DNA from: Rhizophagus sp. LPA8_4_AMF
Taxonomy: Eukaryota; Glomeromycota; Glomeromycetes; Glomerales; Glomeraceae
Length of the DNA: 53,089 bases
Assembly: GCA_021464525.1 (NCBI GenBank)
Contig: JADRCO010000112.1
Span: 1 to 53,089, forward strand
Direction of reading: 5' to 3'
Below, piece by piece: positions 1 to 12,699 of this stretch (the stretch's first letter is position 1; the number at the start of each line of letters is the position of its first letter). The position numbers and the translations under genes are program-made. Below the pieces are notes generated by a model. The model worked only from the letters and a program-made list of their open reading frames with translations, searched no databases and was not told the origin of the DNA.

Positions 1-366
1 ATCTTTTTCTGCTGCTTTTTGACACCAATGAAAGGCTTTTTCTAAATTCTTTTCTGTTCCTTCTCCATTTCTATAACATGCAGCTAAACCATACATTACA
101 TCAATATGATCTTTTTCTGCTGCTTTTTGATACCAATGAAAGGCTTTTTCTAAATTCCTTTCATCTTTTCCATTCTTATAACAGTTGGCTAAATTAAACA
201 TTGCTTCTTTATCACCATATTTTGCTAATTTTTCTAAAGAATTAATACATTCTTTACAACATAATTCTCCATCAGCAAAAGGTATATTGCAATACGAACA
301 ATTTTTGGTGTCTATTGTAACAGTATCTTTATCTGAGATATTTAATTTATTAAATTCAGTTTCCAT
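1..366 (-). CDS. Zinc-ribbon / Sel1-repeat protein, 5' part
   Basis: The reverse strand is open from an ATG at 366-364 to the window edge (122 codons, 3' end missing). Residues about 23-40 hold two CxxC pairs (CSYC and CCKEC), a small zinc-ribbon-like motif. After it come Sel1-like repeats of about 36 residues with the usual A-x-x-x-L-A-x-x-Y-x-x-G and K-A-x-x-W-x-x-K-A-A-E core. Sel1 repeats are alpha-helical protein-interaction scaffolds. In Glomeromycotina such genes are very numerous and are often fused to kinases, but no kinase part is visible here. The same CxxC-x(n)-CxxC arrangement recurs in the kinase at 48132-52153. Function beyond a scaffold role is unknown. Confidence 0.8.
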   Translation of the reverse strand, partial: METEFNKLNISDKDTVTIDTKNCSYCNIPFADGELCCKECINSLEKLAKYGDKEAMFNLANCYKNGKDERNLEKAFHWYQKAAEKDHIDVMYGLAACYRNGEGTEKNLEKAFHWCQKAAEKD

Positions 367-3277
367 TGGTTATTTAGAAATTTGTTTTACTGGAAAAAAA
401 TTTTTATTTTTTCTAAAAAATTTTTTCTTATTTACTTGTAAATGAAGATACTAATAAGGGATACTTTAACCAAAAGTAGAAATTACAAATTACAATGTAG
501 TGTCACGAAATACATGATGTATAATGATCGTACAAATAATTTTAGTGGCAGGTAGATCAATGTGATTTTAGTTATTTAGTGATTGTCACGAATGTAAGTC
601 ACATGTATATAGTGATAATTACAAGTAGATCGTTGTATTATTTGACTTTAGTTGTGTAGACTTTCATAGAATCCCAAAAAATGTATATTATTTAATAAAG
701 AATCCAACAATTTAAATCTTAAACCTAATAAATTTCAGTTTATATTGTTTAATGTTTTATAATGATATATAAACTAAGATGATTAATATTCTAACCTTGT
801 CGTGAAGGAAGGTGGCAGATTCTTTGGCATGACAACAACAAAAAAAAATTTTCAGTCCGTAATATTTCCGATTCACTTGATGCACTGATCTGCATTGAGA
901 AATTTCATCGTCTAAAGTGGATTATTTTTGGCCAGCATTACGGCATTAAGAAATTATACATTTATACTTGTGACAAATAAGACAATATATAATTTTCGTA
1001 AAAAAATACAAATATGGAATTACAAATAGTTTTTCACTAACCGATGGACTTCAACAGTTTTTGTTTATCTATTATTGTTTGTGACTTCCAATTAATTGAT
1101 AAAATAGTTGACAGATTATTTCTATAGCTTATCACTTATTACTTATATATTTACTATATTGTTAAAATATAAACTATAATTGATTTTTTTTAGTTTATTT
1201 TATAGGTTTAATTTTATTGTTTGATAAACTACTATGAAAGTTAGGGTTATGTTCACCTAACCGTATGTTATTTGTTTCCTTAACGTTACAAACATCTAAA
1301 ATTGATCAAAAACAGACATTCATATGATTTAATAAACTTCTTTTCTTTGCAATCCAAATAAACTCAATTGAGATAAATTTTAAACTACTGTTATGTTTCA
1401 TATTTCAATATCTTAACAATTTTATTTCTGTAGTTTAGACATAAGATCATTTAAGCAATTAAAATTTATTGGGCATATACTAAGTAATTTAATTTGTTGT
1501 AAAAATGTAATAAATAATTATGATTACAATTAGTTAAGCAAAAGATAATTAGATCTTTTTTTTTAACGACAATGTATGAAAATTTTTATTTGTTAAAGCA
1601 CCCTGTCATCATATTTAATGTTTACTTGTTTGTTTATAATTTATTCATGTTCACTTATTTTTATAAAATCAATGAAATTCTGTATGATAGGCAAATCATA
1701 AAGAGCTTTTCTAAAATATAAATTTGTTATTAAGCTTTAATGAATTGGACTCACTGTCACATCACGCGATTTTATGTGGCAAAAGTGACAAATTTGAAAT
1801 TTAAAGTAGCAATTGTGCACCATTAATTTATTTTTTAAATTTACTGATTTATTCAGTAGTGATGAGCAAAATTTTTTATGATATCCTCAATGATACGCAT
1901 CACCGTCTAAATTTTAATATATTTATATCCATAACTCAATATCTCATTGATTTTGACAAAATTACTTAAAACTAATTACAAGTGTGGAGTTACCTCCTGT
2001 TGTCACTTGTTGATTGTATTTGATTAAATTTGTTATAAATTGATTGGACGTGATTAAAGTAACGTGATTATTCAAATTTTGCTTAGTATCATTGTTATCA
2101 CACTGTTATCATTGTATATAATTTTCTTGACTACTTGATATCAAATAGTGTCAGAATATTATTCTAATAAATCTTGATAAAGTCGGTTAATATATTTTGA
2201 TTTCAATATTATCATGTCAGTTAAAATAATTTATTTGTTTATTCAACAAATGAATTTAATCCTGCAGGCATTTGGGAGTAAACCCATAGTTGGAGAATAT
2301 AATATTGGTATCATTAAATAAGCTGAATATTCAATTCATATTTTGTTCAACAAATTTAATTAGTTTAAATAAATTTAATTACCAAGAATACTTTTCTACT
2401 AAAAAATCCATTCACTTTAAAATAAATTTAAAGAAAAATATTAACCAAACTTTGTGCTGTACGAAATTTGTTAGAAATAATTATAAATATTATTATTAAC
2501 ACCACTCATTAATTGATGATAGAATACAGAAAATCTTAAAGAGATTTTATGGTCTTGTTAATAATAAAACAATAAATGTAAATATATTTCTCTTACTGTA
2601 GTTATATCTATTTTTAGTTTTAAATTATTGAGAACATTAGACCATCCATGTTTAGACAAAGGAATATTCTACATTATTTTGATGATTTGATGATTTATAA
2701 TATATTAAAAGATCTAAATCATTTTCATCCCATAAACTCAATATCAAAAACATATAAGTAAAGGACGTATCTAGGTAACACGAAGTTTAAATTCAAGTTA
2801 AACAGGGATGTATGTACAGTATCATGCATAAAATTCTGTTTACACAAATATAATCAAAAAAATCATTGCTGTACAAATTAGGAGGCATATGACGTTAAGA
2901 AAACTATATAATAAGCAGGAGTTTATAATTTTTCTTTTTTTTTTAGCCCCTATTCTCTCTCTCCCTTTTTATTTTTTGTATGATCAATTTACTGCAGCAG
3001 TAATAATTTTCATTCGTTATTTAAAATCATTTTTTTATAAAGAAAAATTTTTTTATATAATTTTACTCAAAATCATACTTATAGTCAATATCATATTAAA
3101 ATAATTTTAATTCAATACAAGTCTTTATAAAATATAATGTTAAATGATGCTCATTCATGTCTTTAAAAGAAGATCCATTAGAAATTTGATTTGCAAATTG
3201 ATCATTTATGTTTTATAATAATATAATCAATGAATACATTTTTATTCAGAACATATTAGTTATAATGTATTCTACCC
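367..3277. other. Gene-poor AT-rich intergenic region
   Basis: I see no convincing gene in these 2.9 kb. Short open frames lack coding character. Just upstream of the Sel1 gene (about 500-610) a TGTCACGAA-type motif occurs twice. Around 930-947 there is a GGCCAGCATTACGGCATT stretch, a motif that recurs in other inverted-repeat debris of this window. Confidence 0.6.
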
Positions 3278-3643
3278 ATGGTTGAAGACCCACCTCTAAT
3301 AATCCATTGGGATGAAAGTTCTTTAAATCAACATAATGGAAGTAGAGACAATGATCCCACTCATAATTTACAAAGTCTTACTGACTTTATTAAAATTCCA
3401 GAGGAGACTGTGGAAAATACCGTACATTTCCATTCAGAACATATTGGTTAAAATGCACTGGAATGAACATCATTCAAATCAACCAACCAGAAGTTGGGAT
3501 GATATAATCCTGCACAAAATTTGCAAAATCTTGTCTAATTTATAATAAATTCTAGTGACGATATTGAAAACGCCCCTGTCGTATTTTCATTCAATACCAG
3601 TGATGATTTCCTTATCTATATAACTTCAAAATTCATACACTAG
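3278..3643 (+). pseudogene. Decayed gene fragment with two copies of a THNLQxLxDFI domain
   Basis: A single reading frame from ATG 3278 to TAG 3641-3643 reads as protein-like sequence but contains in-frame stops. It starts MVEDPPLIIHWDE and includes DPTHNLQSLTDFIK followed by an acidic E-x-V-E-N-T segment. A second degenerate copy follows (HWNEHHSNQ in another frame, then NPAQNLQNLV and DDIENAPVVFSFN). A related piece lies on the minus strand near 10940-11230 (STHNLQALIDFIKDSGENVEDT, then RIVFAFKTG). About 106 bp downstream, at 3709-3760, the DNA of the last segment recurs again. I do not recognise the family; it behaves like a multicopy accessory gene. Confidence 0.55.
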
Positions 3644-6245
3644 ATATATAAAAAAGCTACACTAGTTCCTGTCAACCAAGTAGGAACAGGGACAAAATGA
3701 ATTATTTGATGATCTCCCTTATCCATATAACTTTAAAATTCATACACGGATATACTGTATTATCACTGATATATACTTATAGAGTACTATGAAATAAAAA
3801 ACTATATATTATGTAATAGTTTCTAATGGACCATGACAGCAGTACATAAAAGCATACTTTTAATATAGTTACATCAACCCATTATATTTAAATTATATTT
3901 TTAGTATTTAATTATATACTCTTCATTAATTAAATAGCAATAGTAACTTCTTATTCCGAGAGTCAATTTTAATCTCAAATATTAGAACGCCAGATAGCAT
4001 TAAAGTATTTATGTAAACTAGAGTATTTATATTGGGAAAAATACAGTCAGAGTTCTCCCATTACACTTATAAGGAGAATAATGAGAATTGCGTAATGCAT
4101 ATTGTCAAGATTACCCTTCAGGTCACATTTTGGCAAAAATATATATACCACTTATATTATTTTACATAAATGATTAGTATGATTTCATCAAGACTATATA
4201 AAGAATTTTGTCAGTTGTACTTTATAATAATTTATTTAGCATGTTGAAGGTGTCTATTTTATAGAATATAATTTGCCATCAAAATTAATACAGTAACTTG
4301 TTGCTTAATAAAGGTTTAAGAACCGTAATAAGTAATGGAAAAATAACAATAATGATAGTTAAAATTATTTATTTTTCATAGAGTAAAGAACTGTTCCTAT
4401 TTTTAGTAACTGTTTATTTTTTGTTTTTTCCTTGTCATGATAAGCTAAATTTTTATCTTGTAAATTAGATTATAAAAATCCGAATCCGCTAATTTAGAGT
4501 GCCCACTATACAAATCGATGTTTTATTAAAAAAATGTATTTTTTTGTTACACATCATAATGTAAATTTTATTACGCAAAAACAAATTGACGTAAACGATT
4601 TTTTTTTTTAAAGAAAAAAATTTTATAAACCAGTTTATAAAATTTCAATAAAACAATAAAATATTGCTTTAGTATTACCATTTCACCTTTCTAAATTTAA
4701 TGTTTAATAATATGACTCACGATTAACATTATTCTAAAAGAATAAATTCCATCCAAAATCATTAATTTAAAAGTAAAGCCTTAATTCTGATAAAGAGGGA
4801 AATTGACACGCACGATAATCTACTTAAGAGGAAAATTTATCACTTGTGAAAACAAGTACTACATGTTATGTTAATAAAATATTCTAAATTTTTCTAAAAC
4901 ATTGAATTTTATGTAAAAGAAATTTAACAAAAAGATTTTTGATTGGAAGTCAGGCATAATTCAAATATTAGATATCTAGATATTAAAATAAATTCTACTA
5001 ACAAAACGATGAGATCTATAAAGTAATTAACTCTATGAAAACATATGTTAAATTAGATGATATTTCATTGATTTTTACGTTAAAAAAAGAGGTTGCGTCA
5101 CGCTCTTTCAAATAACTTGACTTAACATTAACTTCTGGCAAAATTTAAATAAATACGTAATTTTACTTCTCTTTTTTTCATCACTTTATCTATTTTAAAC
5201 AATAATTTATATAGGAAAAGGCTAATTATAGAAAATCGTAATAAAAATCATGTGTTCAATCGGTAAAACATTTTTACGAACTAGGGTAAAATTTTGTAAG
5301 GGATTCGCAAATATATATATATATTCTAATCAATGAACTATATGTTATAAACAATATTTTTTTTTCTGAAAGGTTAACATGTGAAAAAAAATTATTTATG
5401 GCCGAGTCCCAACTTTTTTTTGTGCAGATTCACCGTTTTTGGAAATTTATATGAATACTTAAATTTTACAATAAGTTATTTTATTGATTTAAAATTGCCA
5501 ACAAAAGATTATTTATTTTTATTCTCACACTATACCCTTTTTTCTCACATTCACATTCTTTTCATTTTCACATTCTAACCGATTAATGAAATAAACTAAC
5601 TATTTTTTTTTCACACACATTTGATGTACACAAGTAACAATATCAATAACAAAATAAATGACAAATCCATGATGTAATTCATCGTAATCGCTGATCATTT
5701 AGATCCGGCTCAGTCCAAAATTCGTTAAATAATTAATCTGTTTTTCGTGTATTAACAGTTAATAAATAATTAATAGATATTAATCAATCTATTGATTAAA
5801 AGCAAAGAATTTCCAAAAATGAAAATTTTTTATTTTCATATGTAAATTTTAGAATATTTATAAATAAAATTTAAAAAATCAAAAAAAAAGTGTAATGTAC
5901 ATTGAAATATTCTTTCACAAACAAAATAACGTTAAGTTTGTGTTTTGAAACGAACGGTGAATCATAAAATCCCTTATCACATTTCTATTTATCTTATGAG
6001 ATATGACGTGATACTATGATACCGATTATACGATGGTGGCTAGATAGTTTATCAATATATAAAAAATTTCACAAAATAATGATCTGTGATTATAATCCAT
6101 TTTTCAATTCCATTTTTGGTAACTTGACCGATTATGGGCGTAGTAGAATTAGTCATATCTTGTACAATCAAAATGATTGATGAATTTAAATTTTCAAATT
6201 TTCACTCTTTTTCACGTTTAAAACATTTTTGATAAATTTAAAAAG
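3644..6245. other. Intergenic, no gene seen
   Basis: AT-rich sequence with homopolymer runs and a short AT dinucleotide tract near 5310-5325. The open frames present are short and of low-complexity composition. No RNA gene or mobile element was recognised. Confidence 0.55.
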
Positions 6246-7773
6246 ATGCCAGTACAATTTCTTTCAAAATTAAGTCAAAATTATATTGAATTATTTTATG
6301 ATGATGAATATTATGATATTATAATTGAAGTCGGTAAAGATCCTGATATAAAAGTCTTTTTTGCCCATATGAATATTTTATGTTACCGTTCTCCATATTT
6401 ACGACGAACTTTAGCCTCTAATAAAAAAAATAAAGATAAAGGCTTAACTCGTATCAAATTACCAAATATATCACCTGAAATCTTTCAAGTTATCTTGAAG
6501 TAAGTTTTATATGTATAATAAATATAATATGTTAATATTATAATCCCAATATTCAAATTCAAACTTTAAATTTTTGTTTTATAGGTATATTTATGGTGGT
6601 ATCCTTTCATTGGATTGGAAAAGTACTTCAGAGATTTATAAAGTCCTATTAGCTGCGGATGAGCTACTTCTTCAAGAACCAATTGACTATTTACAAAAGC
6701 ATTTTATTGAAAATAATACAGAATGGATGGAACAACATTTTGAACTTGTTCATAGAACGAGCTTTCAATCAAATTCTTTATTGAAACTACAACAATTTTG
6801 TACAGATTTTATGTTAAAATCACCAGAGAAAATATTCGAATCACTTGACTTCACTTCGCTTCCTGAAAAATCTTTAATTCAACTTATTAAAAGTGATGAT
6901 TTACAAATGAAAGAAATTGAAGTTTGGGAACATGTATTAAATTGGGGTCTCGCACAAAATCCTACACTTAATCCTGATCCTAATACTTGGTCAGATGATG
7001 ATTCTAAAACAATGGAAAATACTTTGCAACATTGTCTACCTTTAGTTAGATTTTTTTGTTTATCATCCATAGATTTCTTACAAAAAGTTCGTCCCTATAA
7101 AAGTCTCTTAAAACGTCAACTTTATGAAGATTTATTAAAATCTCATTTGGAGCCTAATAGTGAGCCAAATGATAGTATTTTACTTCCTAGGAAAATTAAA
7201 ATTGAAAGTATTATTGATACAAAATTTGTTAATTTAGAAATTGCTTCAACTATTTCGAAATGGATTGATAAAACAATTATTATTAATAATAGCAAATTTG
7301 ATCATTTAAGAGAATTATATTTACCATATAAATTTCAATTATTATTAAGAGGAAGTCGAGATGGATTTTATCCTAGAAAATTTCATGAATTATGTAATGA
7401 TAAGCATAATACTATTACCTTTATTAAAGTAAAAGGAACGGAAGAAATTCTTGGTGGATATAATCCTTTAAAATGGGAATCATCTGGTTTGGGTAAAACT
7501 AAAGATAGTTTTATTTTTTCTTTTAAAAACAAAAATGTTAAACGTGCAATAATTAGTAATATAGAAAATACAGAAAAAGCATTGAATTATAGCAGCAATC
7601 GTGGTCCATATTTTGGTGAAGATATCATTATATATAATTCTAATAATGAATTTGCGTCTTACAATTATGTTTTTTGTAGAAAGAGTTACTATGAAAGGAC
7701 GATAAGAGATACTACAGATTATTTTTCAATAGAAGATTATGAGGTATTCCAAATCTTGGAAAGAAATGTGTAG
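6246..7773 (+). CDS. BTB-BACK-TLDc domain protein (2 exons)
   Basis: Exons 6246-6499 and 6585-7773 join across an 85-bp GTAAGT...TATAG intron to give 480 residues. The junction restores the BTB motif ILKYIYGG. Residues about 17-115 form a BTB/POZ domain (dimerisation, cullin-3 adaptor surface), with YYDIIIEVG and the F-x-A-H-x-x-I-L-x-x-R-S-P-Y-x-R core. About 120-210 is BACK-like helical sequence. About 300-478 is a TLDc domain (GSRDGF, GGYNP..W, SFIFSF, GPYFGED and a C-terminal SIEDYEVFQ). BTB-TLDc proteins are strongly expanded in arbuscular mycorrhizal fungi. By family, a role as ubiquitin-ligase adaptor or oxidative-stress (TLDc) protein is plausible, but substrates are unknown. The gene looks intact, with no frameshift. 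Confidence 0.93.
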
Positions 7774-8936
7774 TATTTTAAATTAAAGTGATGTATTTCG
7801 CATAAATTCTTCATTTAAAAAGTAACATAAAATGATTTTTTAAAAAATGTATCATTGTCTTCTTTATGCATAATATTGTTTTTACCTCTACTGAAATGTT
7901 TGATTCGTGAAAACAAATTTAAATTATAAATTTATCTCATAAGCAGCATGAAAACGATATTTATCCCTCTCTAGTTATATTGTGAAATATTATGGAAATA
8001 TTAGAATTTGTATCCGTTCATCAAGATATCCTTAATAATTTGGTTTGTCATAATAAACAATAATCATAAACATGAACACAAGATATCTCTTAAATGTTCA
8101 AATAATTCATTAAATTTTAAATATCAACACTTTTTCTGCCATAACAAGCTAACGGGACTAATAGAAGAAGAAATACTGTAGGAAGAAATTCTAAAAGTTT
8201 CCACAATTAGTAAATTGTATAAAGTGAAAGGTTAATTGCTGAAATTCCAACTTTACATATTATATTTATAGATAGAAACTGAAGGTTTAATTTGTACAAA
8301 GTATTCGATTTTTTAAAGCATATCTAATGAACAAAATGGTCCCAGCTTAGTTCAAAAAGATGAGGTGATACGGACGAGCAAAAAAGTAACAATCAATTTT
8401 TATTGTGATAATTTTTTTTTTTTATTAATGTGGATCGATGCCAAGTCTCATTAGTTTTTGCCCAATATAGCAACACGGAGGAGCCATGGCAAAAATTTAC
8501 AATTCAGGAAAGTTTGTAAAGCTTAACCATAATTACAAACGCGAGTGGGATGATTTTTGAGTTTGGTTAAATTGTCATGTATTCAAAATAATTATAGAGA
8601 AGAACGTCTAAAAAAAAAGAATTCAAATTATTCCAGAAAATATTTAATGATTATTTTAGACTTACTATATACTCTGGCTATATAGAAACAAAAGAAGCAT
8701 GAATATTTATTTTATTTAATTTTATTTATTTATTTATTTATTTTTACGATAAAGAAGAAAGCTTTAACTCATGAATAAATAATGAATTCATTAATTATGT
8801 TCCAAAAATTTTTTTTATTAAGAAATCATCATATTCTACATCACCCTTTACCAAATTGGCATCAGGCGACTCAAATATACAGAGCCTGATAAAAAAAAGT
8901 CAAATTACCGAAGCGAAGCGATTTATTTTTGTCTGT
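7774..8936. other. Intergenic, simple repeats only
   Basis: No gene seen. There is a (TTTA)n microsatellite at about 8710-8742 and a few poly-T runs. Confidence 0.5.
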
Positions 8937-11230
8937 CCATTCCTATTTTTTCGAACAAATTATCAATCCTTAAAGCTTTCTATCTGTGTCTGTTTAACAT
9001 AAAGTTTTGCGTTTGGTGTCGGGGAGTTGATTGACAATAAAATCATATACCTGAACTTTCCCAACTTTTTCGCTGAGCATAAAATCTTTACACGCGCTCT
9101 TAAATTCACGAGCATATTTTTTCGCTCATGAGAAGTAGTGGAAGTACAATACGAAACCTCTATACTCAAAAATTAGAAAATCTTAAATAACTTTTGATCT
9201 TATGATCGGATTTTGATCAGATAAAACAAAAATGAATTCTATATACTAAAAAGAATTGATTTATAAAATAAAAAAAAAATCTCAAAATTTAAAGATTATG
9301 TAAGCATATGTGAACCATCAGAAATTAGTATTTAGATGATCACATGATCTTAATTTAGGCTGGCATTACATTAAATCTTAATTTTGGCCAGATTATAATT
9401 TCGGCCTATTTTTCCAAAAAGTTTTACAGTAAATAACAAGAATGTTTATAAGTCAAAATAACTTAATTAAACCAGTACTATTGAATTTAATTATTTTTTT
9501 AGGATTGCACAAAATTTGCTTATTCTCAATTTCAATTGTTATAGTAAATTCCATCGTCTTTAAATCTACGTAACACTGGTAAAAATCAAATTTTTTAAAC
9601 AAACCAATAAATTTAAAAGCTCTTGGTATGGACTATCGAAATTAATGGTTAAAATTTTTAAACAATTTTGTTTTTTTAGCAAGATGTACATTTGAAAATG
9701 TCACATTGTGACTATAAGAGATTTTTGAGTATAGAGGTTCCGCACTGTAGTATTCTGGGAAACTGAGAGTGCCTCTTTTTCAGGAGAGTTAGCACGAGCT
9801 ATATCGGAGTCAGGAATGTTTGCACCGAATTGAAGCTAGATGACTGTCCATCCACTGTCAAAGAACCCTGTTCCAATATCGTGAGTCTGGACTCAAGAAT
9901 CCCCGGATTTAGACTTAAGCTCGGCAATACATTGTTTCATCAATTCAAGATCGGATCTATTTTCGAAAATATTTTTATATACGTATGAGATCATTCAAAA
10001 TAAAAATTAATGTGATTTTTCGTCACGGAAATTTGTCAAGAAACATTTTTATTAATGTAGTGATAAAAAATAATATGAACACTGCTCACTATACATACCT
10101 ATTTTTTTTCATAATAGTATACAAGGGATGATCTTTTCTTCCACACGACGTTTCTTGGTCGCGGGTTCTTCACTAACTGACGCCCTATCCTTTAATAAAC
10201 CCACTATCACCTCTAAATTCTTTTTACATCCTTGCACACTTTGGTTAAATCACCTAGTACATCTTCTGTCAGTGAGATGAGGTATTCGGTTTTGCTTGTA
10301 GAATAGATGCTTCGGTACAGTGCAGGATAAAATAATGAAGTACCAGTCCGTGGATATGAAGATACAAGTTAGTAACGCGTACTGTATAAGTGCCGAAAAA
10401 TAATAAAATATTTAACATTTTCTCTTACTTGTCGTGACGATGTCAAAAACATATTCATAATCAAAGTCAGACCGATTTTTAATCCATCTCTTTATGAATT
10501 ATGAAGTGCTCGCATAAAAATATTTGTATGCTAAAAAATAGCATTTTAGAGAATGATACTCAATGTAAAATTAAAAGGACACCGCTATGAGAAGGAACTT
10601 CTTTTTTCTACAAGCATGTGAATTTTATTATTTTCAGAAAATTTTAACGTTAACATTACATTATGGAGATATAAATAATATTTTTTCTTGAATAAAAAAC
10701 AAGCAATTAAAGGGAAACTTTTTCTTTAAAAAAAAAATAAGAAATGAAAACTTTTTCTTCAATTAAAAGAAAAATATAAATGACATTTGGACACAAATAC
10801 GGAAACCCCTTTTTTACGGCCAATTAAATGCGAAATCACATGGCTTCACTTCATAGTTGCCGTTGGTGGATAATTTGTTGTGTGACATCCTGCATGCTGA
10901 TCCATCTTCGGGACCTTTAGCAAAAAGGGTAAGAAAACAAATATATTAACACTTTCTAAAATACGTTCTCATTATTGTACCATGCAGGTAGTTGTAGACA
11001 TCTGCCAAGTTCAGCACCAGTTTTAAAAGCAAAAACGATACGGGTATCCTCGACATTTTCACCTGAATCTTTAATAAAATCGATGAGCGCTTGTAAATTA
11101 TGAGTGGATCTGCGTCTCTACTTGTATGGCCTCGTTCCAATGGATACTAGAAGTAAGTCTTCAACCGTTTGTCGTTTGATGGCGGATAAAATAGGTTTAC
11201 AAGACTTTTCAGTCTCCAAAAATGGGAGGA
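8937..11230 (-). pseudogene. Decayed multicopy gene, minus strand, interrupted by a TIR element
   Basis: Read on the minus strand, protein-like blocks follow each other with frameshifts and stops. At 11230-10940: THNLQALIDFIKDSGENVED, then RIVFAFKTGAELGRCLQLPAW. At about 10330-10120: TEDVLGDLTKVCKDVK, then VIVGLLKDRASVSEEPATKK followed by RRVEEK, a basic NLS-like stretch. At about 9960-9745: a coiled-coil-like SDLELMKQ-x-IAELKSKSG and then NIPDSDIARANSPEKEAL. At 9151-8950: KKYAREFKSACKDFMLSEK, then VYDFIVNQLPDTKRKTLC. The last part is separated by a 591-bp inverted-repeat element (9152-9742). GC content and codon feel are higher than in the flanks. The family resembles unnamed multicopy genes of Rhizophagus. 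That all the blocks were one gene is inference. Confidence 0.5.
9152..9742. mobile_element. 591-bp TIR element inside the pseudogene
   Basis: The ends are 22-bp inverted repeats with one mismatch: CG(A/G)AACCTCTATACTCAAAAAT at 9152-9173 and its complement at 9721-9742. The interior has no coding capacity and includes the GGCTGGCATTA / TTTTGGCCAG motif (9358-9407). Pseudogene coding blocks lie directly against both ends, as expected for an insertion. No clear target-site duplication could be identified, so the superfamily is open. Confidence 0.5.
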
Positions 11231-11740
11231 AGTAAGTCTGCTTGTTTTAAACAACAATCTTTAATATTTATAACATTTATATAAAAAAATTTCAAACGTG
11301 TCTTATTACCTATACTTTGTTCACAACAAAGTTCGCTAGGCTTGTCAACAATATTTGTTTCCTTAGGATTCTCTTCAAAAAAAGGTTAACCGTGGCAACT
11401 TGCAAGAAGAGAAAATGTCAATATTAAAAAAAAACTAGATTTTTATATTATTTTCTGACATTTTTTCTTGTTGAGAGTAATTGAGAAAATAGGAACATTG
11501 AAGAATAATTTTAAAAGTTTAATTTTAATTATCGCCGTTTTCAATTTAGTGCGACCCCTAATTGTGTAACCATATGTATAATTCGACTTCCCCAATTTCT
11601 TCTAATAAAAGTTTCTTGTTAAGCAAATTTCCCATGAATTTATAAACTTTTTATGACAAACTATACACTTGCAAGGTTATAAGTATTATGTTTATCAGGG
11701 TAAGAGTTGGTTTTCAAGTTATGAAGTTTTACAGATGAAA

Positions 11741-11885
11741 ATTACTAAACATCGCCTGGGAGATCATCGCCTTTACCAGCATTAGGATGGCATTTTGGGC
11801 GGAGTTACATTCATATTCTTAATTCTACCCAAGTTCCATCATAATGCTGGTAAAGGCGATGATCGCCCAGGCGATGTTTAGCAAT
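11741..11885. mobile_element. 145-bp foldback (MITE-like) element
   Basis: Arms 11741-11784 and 11841-11885 are inverted repeats of about 44 bp with only a few mismatches (core CTAAACATCGCCTGGG and GATCATCGCCTTTACCAGCA). Homology between the arms continues, weaker, towards the centre (GATGG..TTGGG), so almost the whole element is one imperfect hairpin. It has no coding capacity. It resembles a miniature inverted-repeat element; the family is unidentified. Confidence 0.65.
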
Positions 11886-12194
11886 ACCTTTACAGATTTC
11901 CTTTGATTTTCTTTACATGCAAAAGTTGACTTAAAAGTTATACTCTCGAACAAAAATATCACTTTTATTTAATTATATAAAGCTAAACAAATGCTGAATA
12001 ACAAATTTTTCAATAGATTTAAGTTTATTGAATAAACTATACATTTCAAAAAATTTATGCTTTAATAGTATTACGTATATTTAAATGGTTATTACTATGT
12101 ATAGTCATATTAGATTAAGATAATTTTCAAGTATTAGAACAAGCTTTGTTTGTTCTTTTTAGAATATTAAAAATTAAATTGGATCACAGAAAAC

Positions 12195-12263
12195 ATGGTG
12201 ATCGTTGGTTTGTTGAAGGATAGGGTGGAAGTTGTTGATTCTCCGGATAGCGTAAGAGGGTAA
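12195..12263 (+). pseudogene. Fragment related to the VIVGLLKDR block
   Basis: A 22-codon frame reads MVIVGLLKDRVEVVDSPDSV. It matches the VIVGLLKDR-x-x-V-x-x-x-P block of the minus-strand pseudogene near 10150. It is isolated, in the opposite orientation and without visible neighbours, so it is most likely a remnant of the same multicopy family. Confidence 0.4.
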
Positions 12264-12699
12264 GAACAAAAAAATATATTAAGGAATAATCAGCCGTAAG
12301 GCTACATTAAATTAGCATAGACGTTATGTATCATGGGCAAAGTTTCAAGCTTTGTATTTATTTTTTGCGTGTTACATCATACTATTTTGTATTAATAAAA
12401 GCGTCTTAACATTTGCTACATACAATAACATTGAATAATTCATCTCTTGTGCTTAGTCCCCTCTCTCACAAACTGCTTTGAAAACCTGATAAAAAATTTA
12501 TACAAGAATGCCAAGCTCAGGATTAGTTTCAAGGAGCTAGAAAAAGTAAAGTGGATACTGTTGCTGAGAATTAGATATTTTTTGACAATATATGTTGAAA
12601 AACTTTAACCAAATGGACTACAAACTCGTCAAATGAGAGAAAGAAATTTCGTCGGTTAGCGACCGGGTATTACAGAAGCAAATTAGCATAAGAAGCAAG

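Noticed and set aside
2290..3104. Two short plus-strand frames (69 and 71 codons)
   Set aside because: AT-rich Ile/Asn/Lys/Phe sequences of the kind expected by chance in this base composition, with no motif and no splice context.
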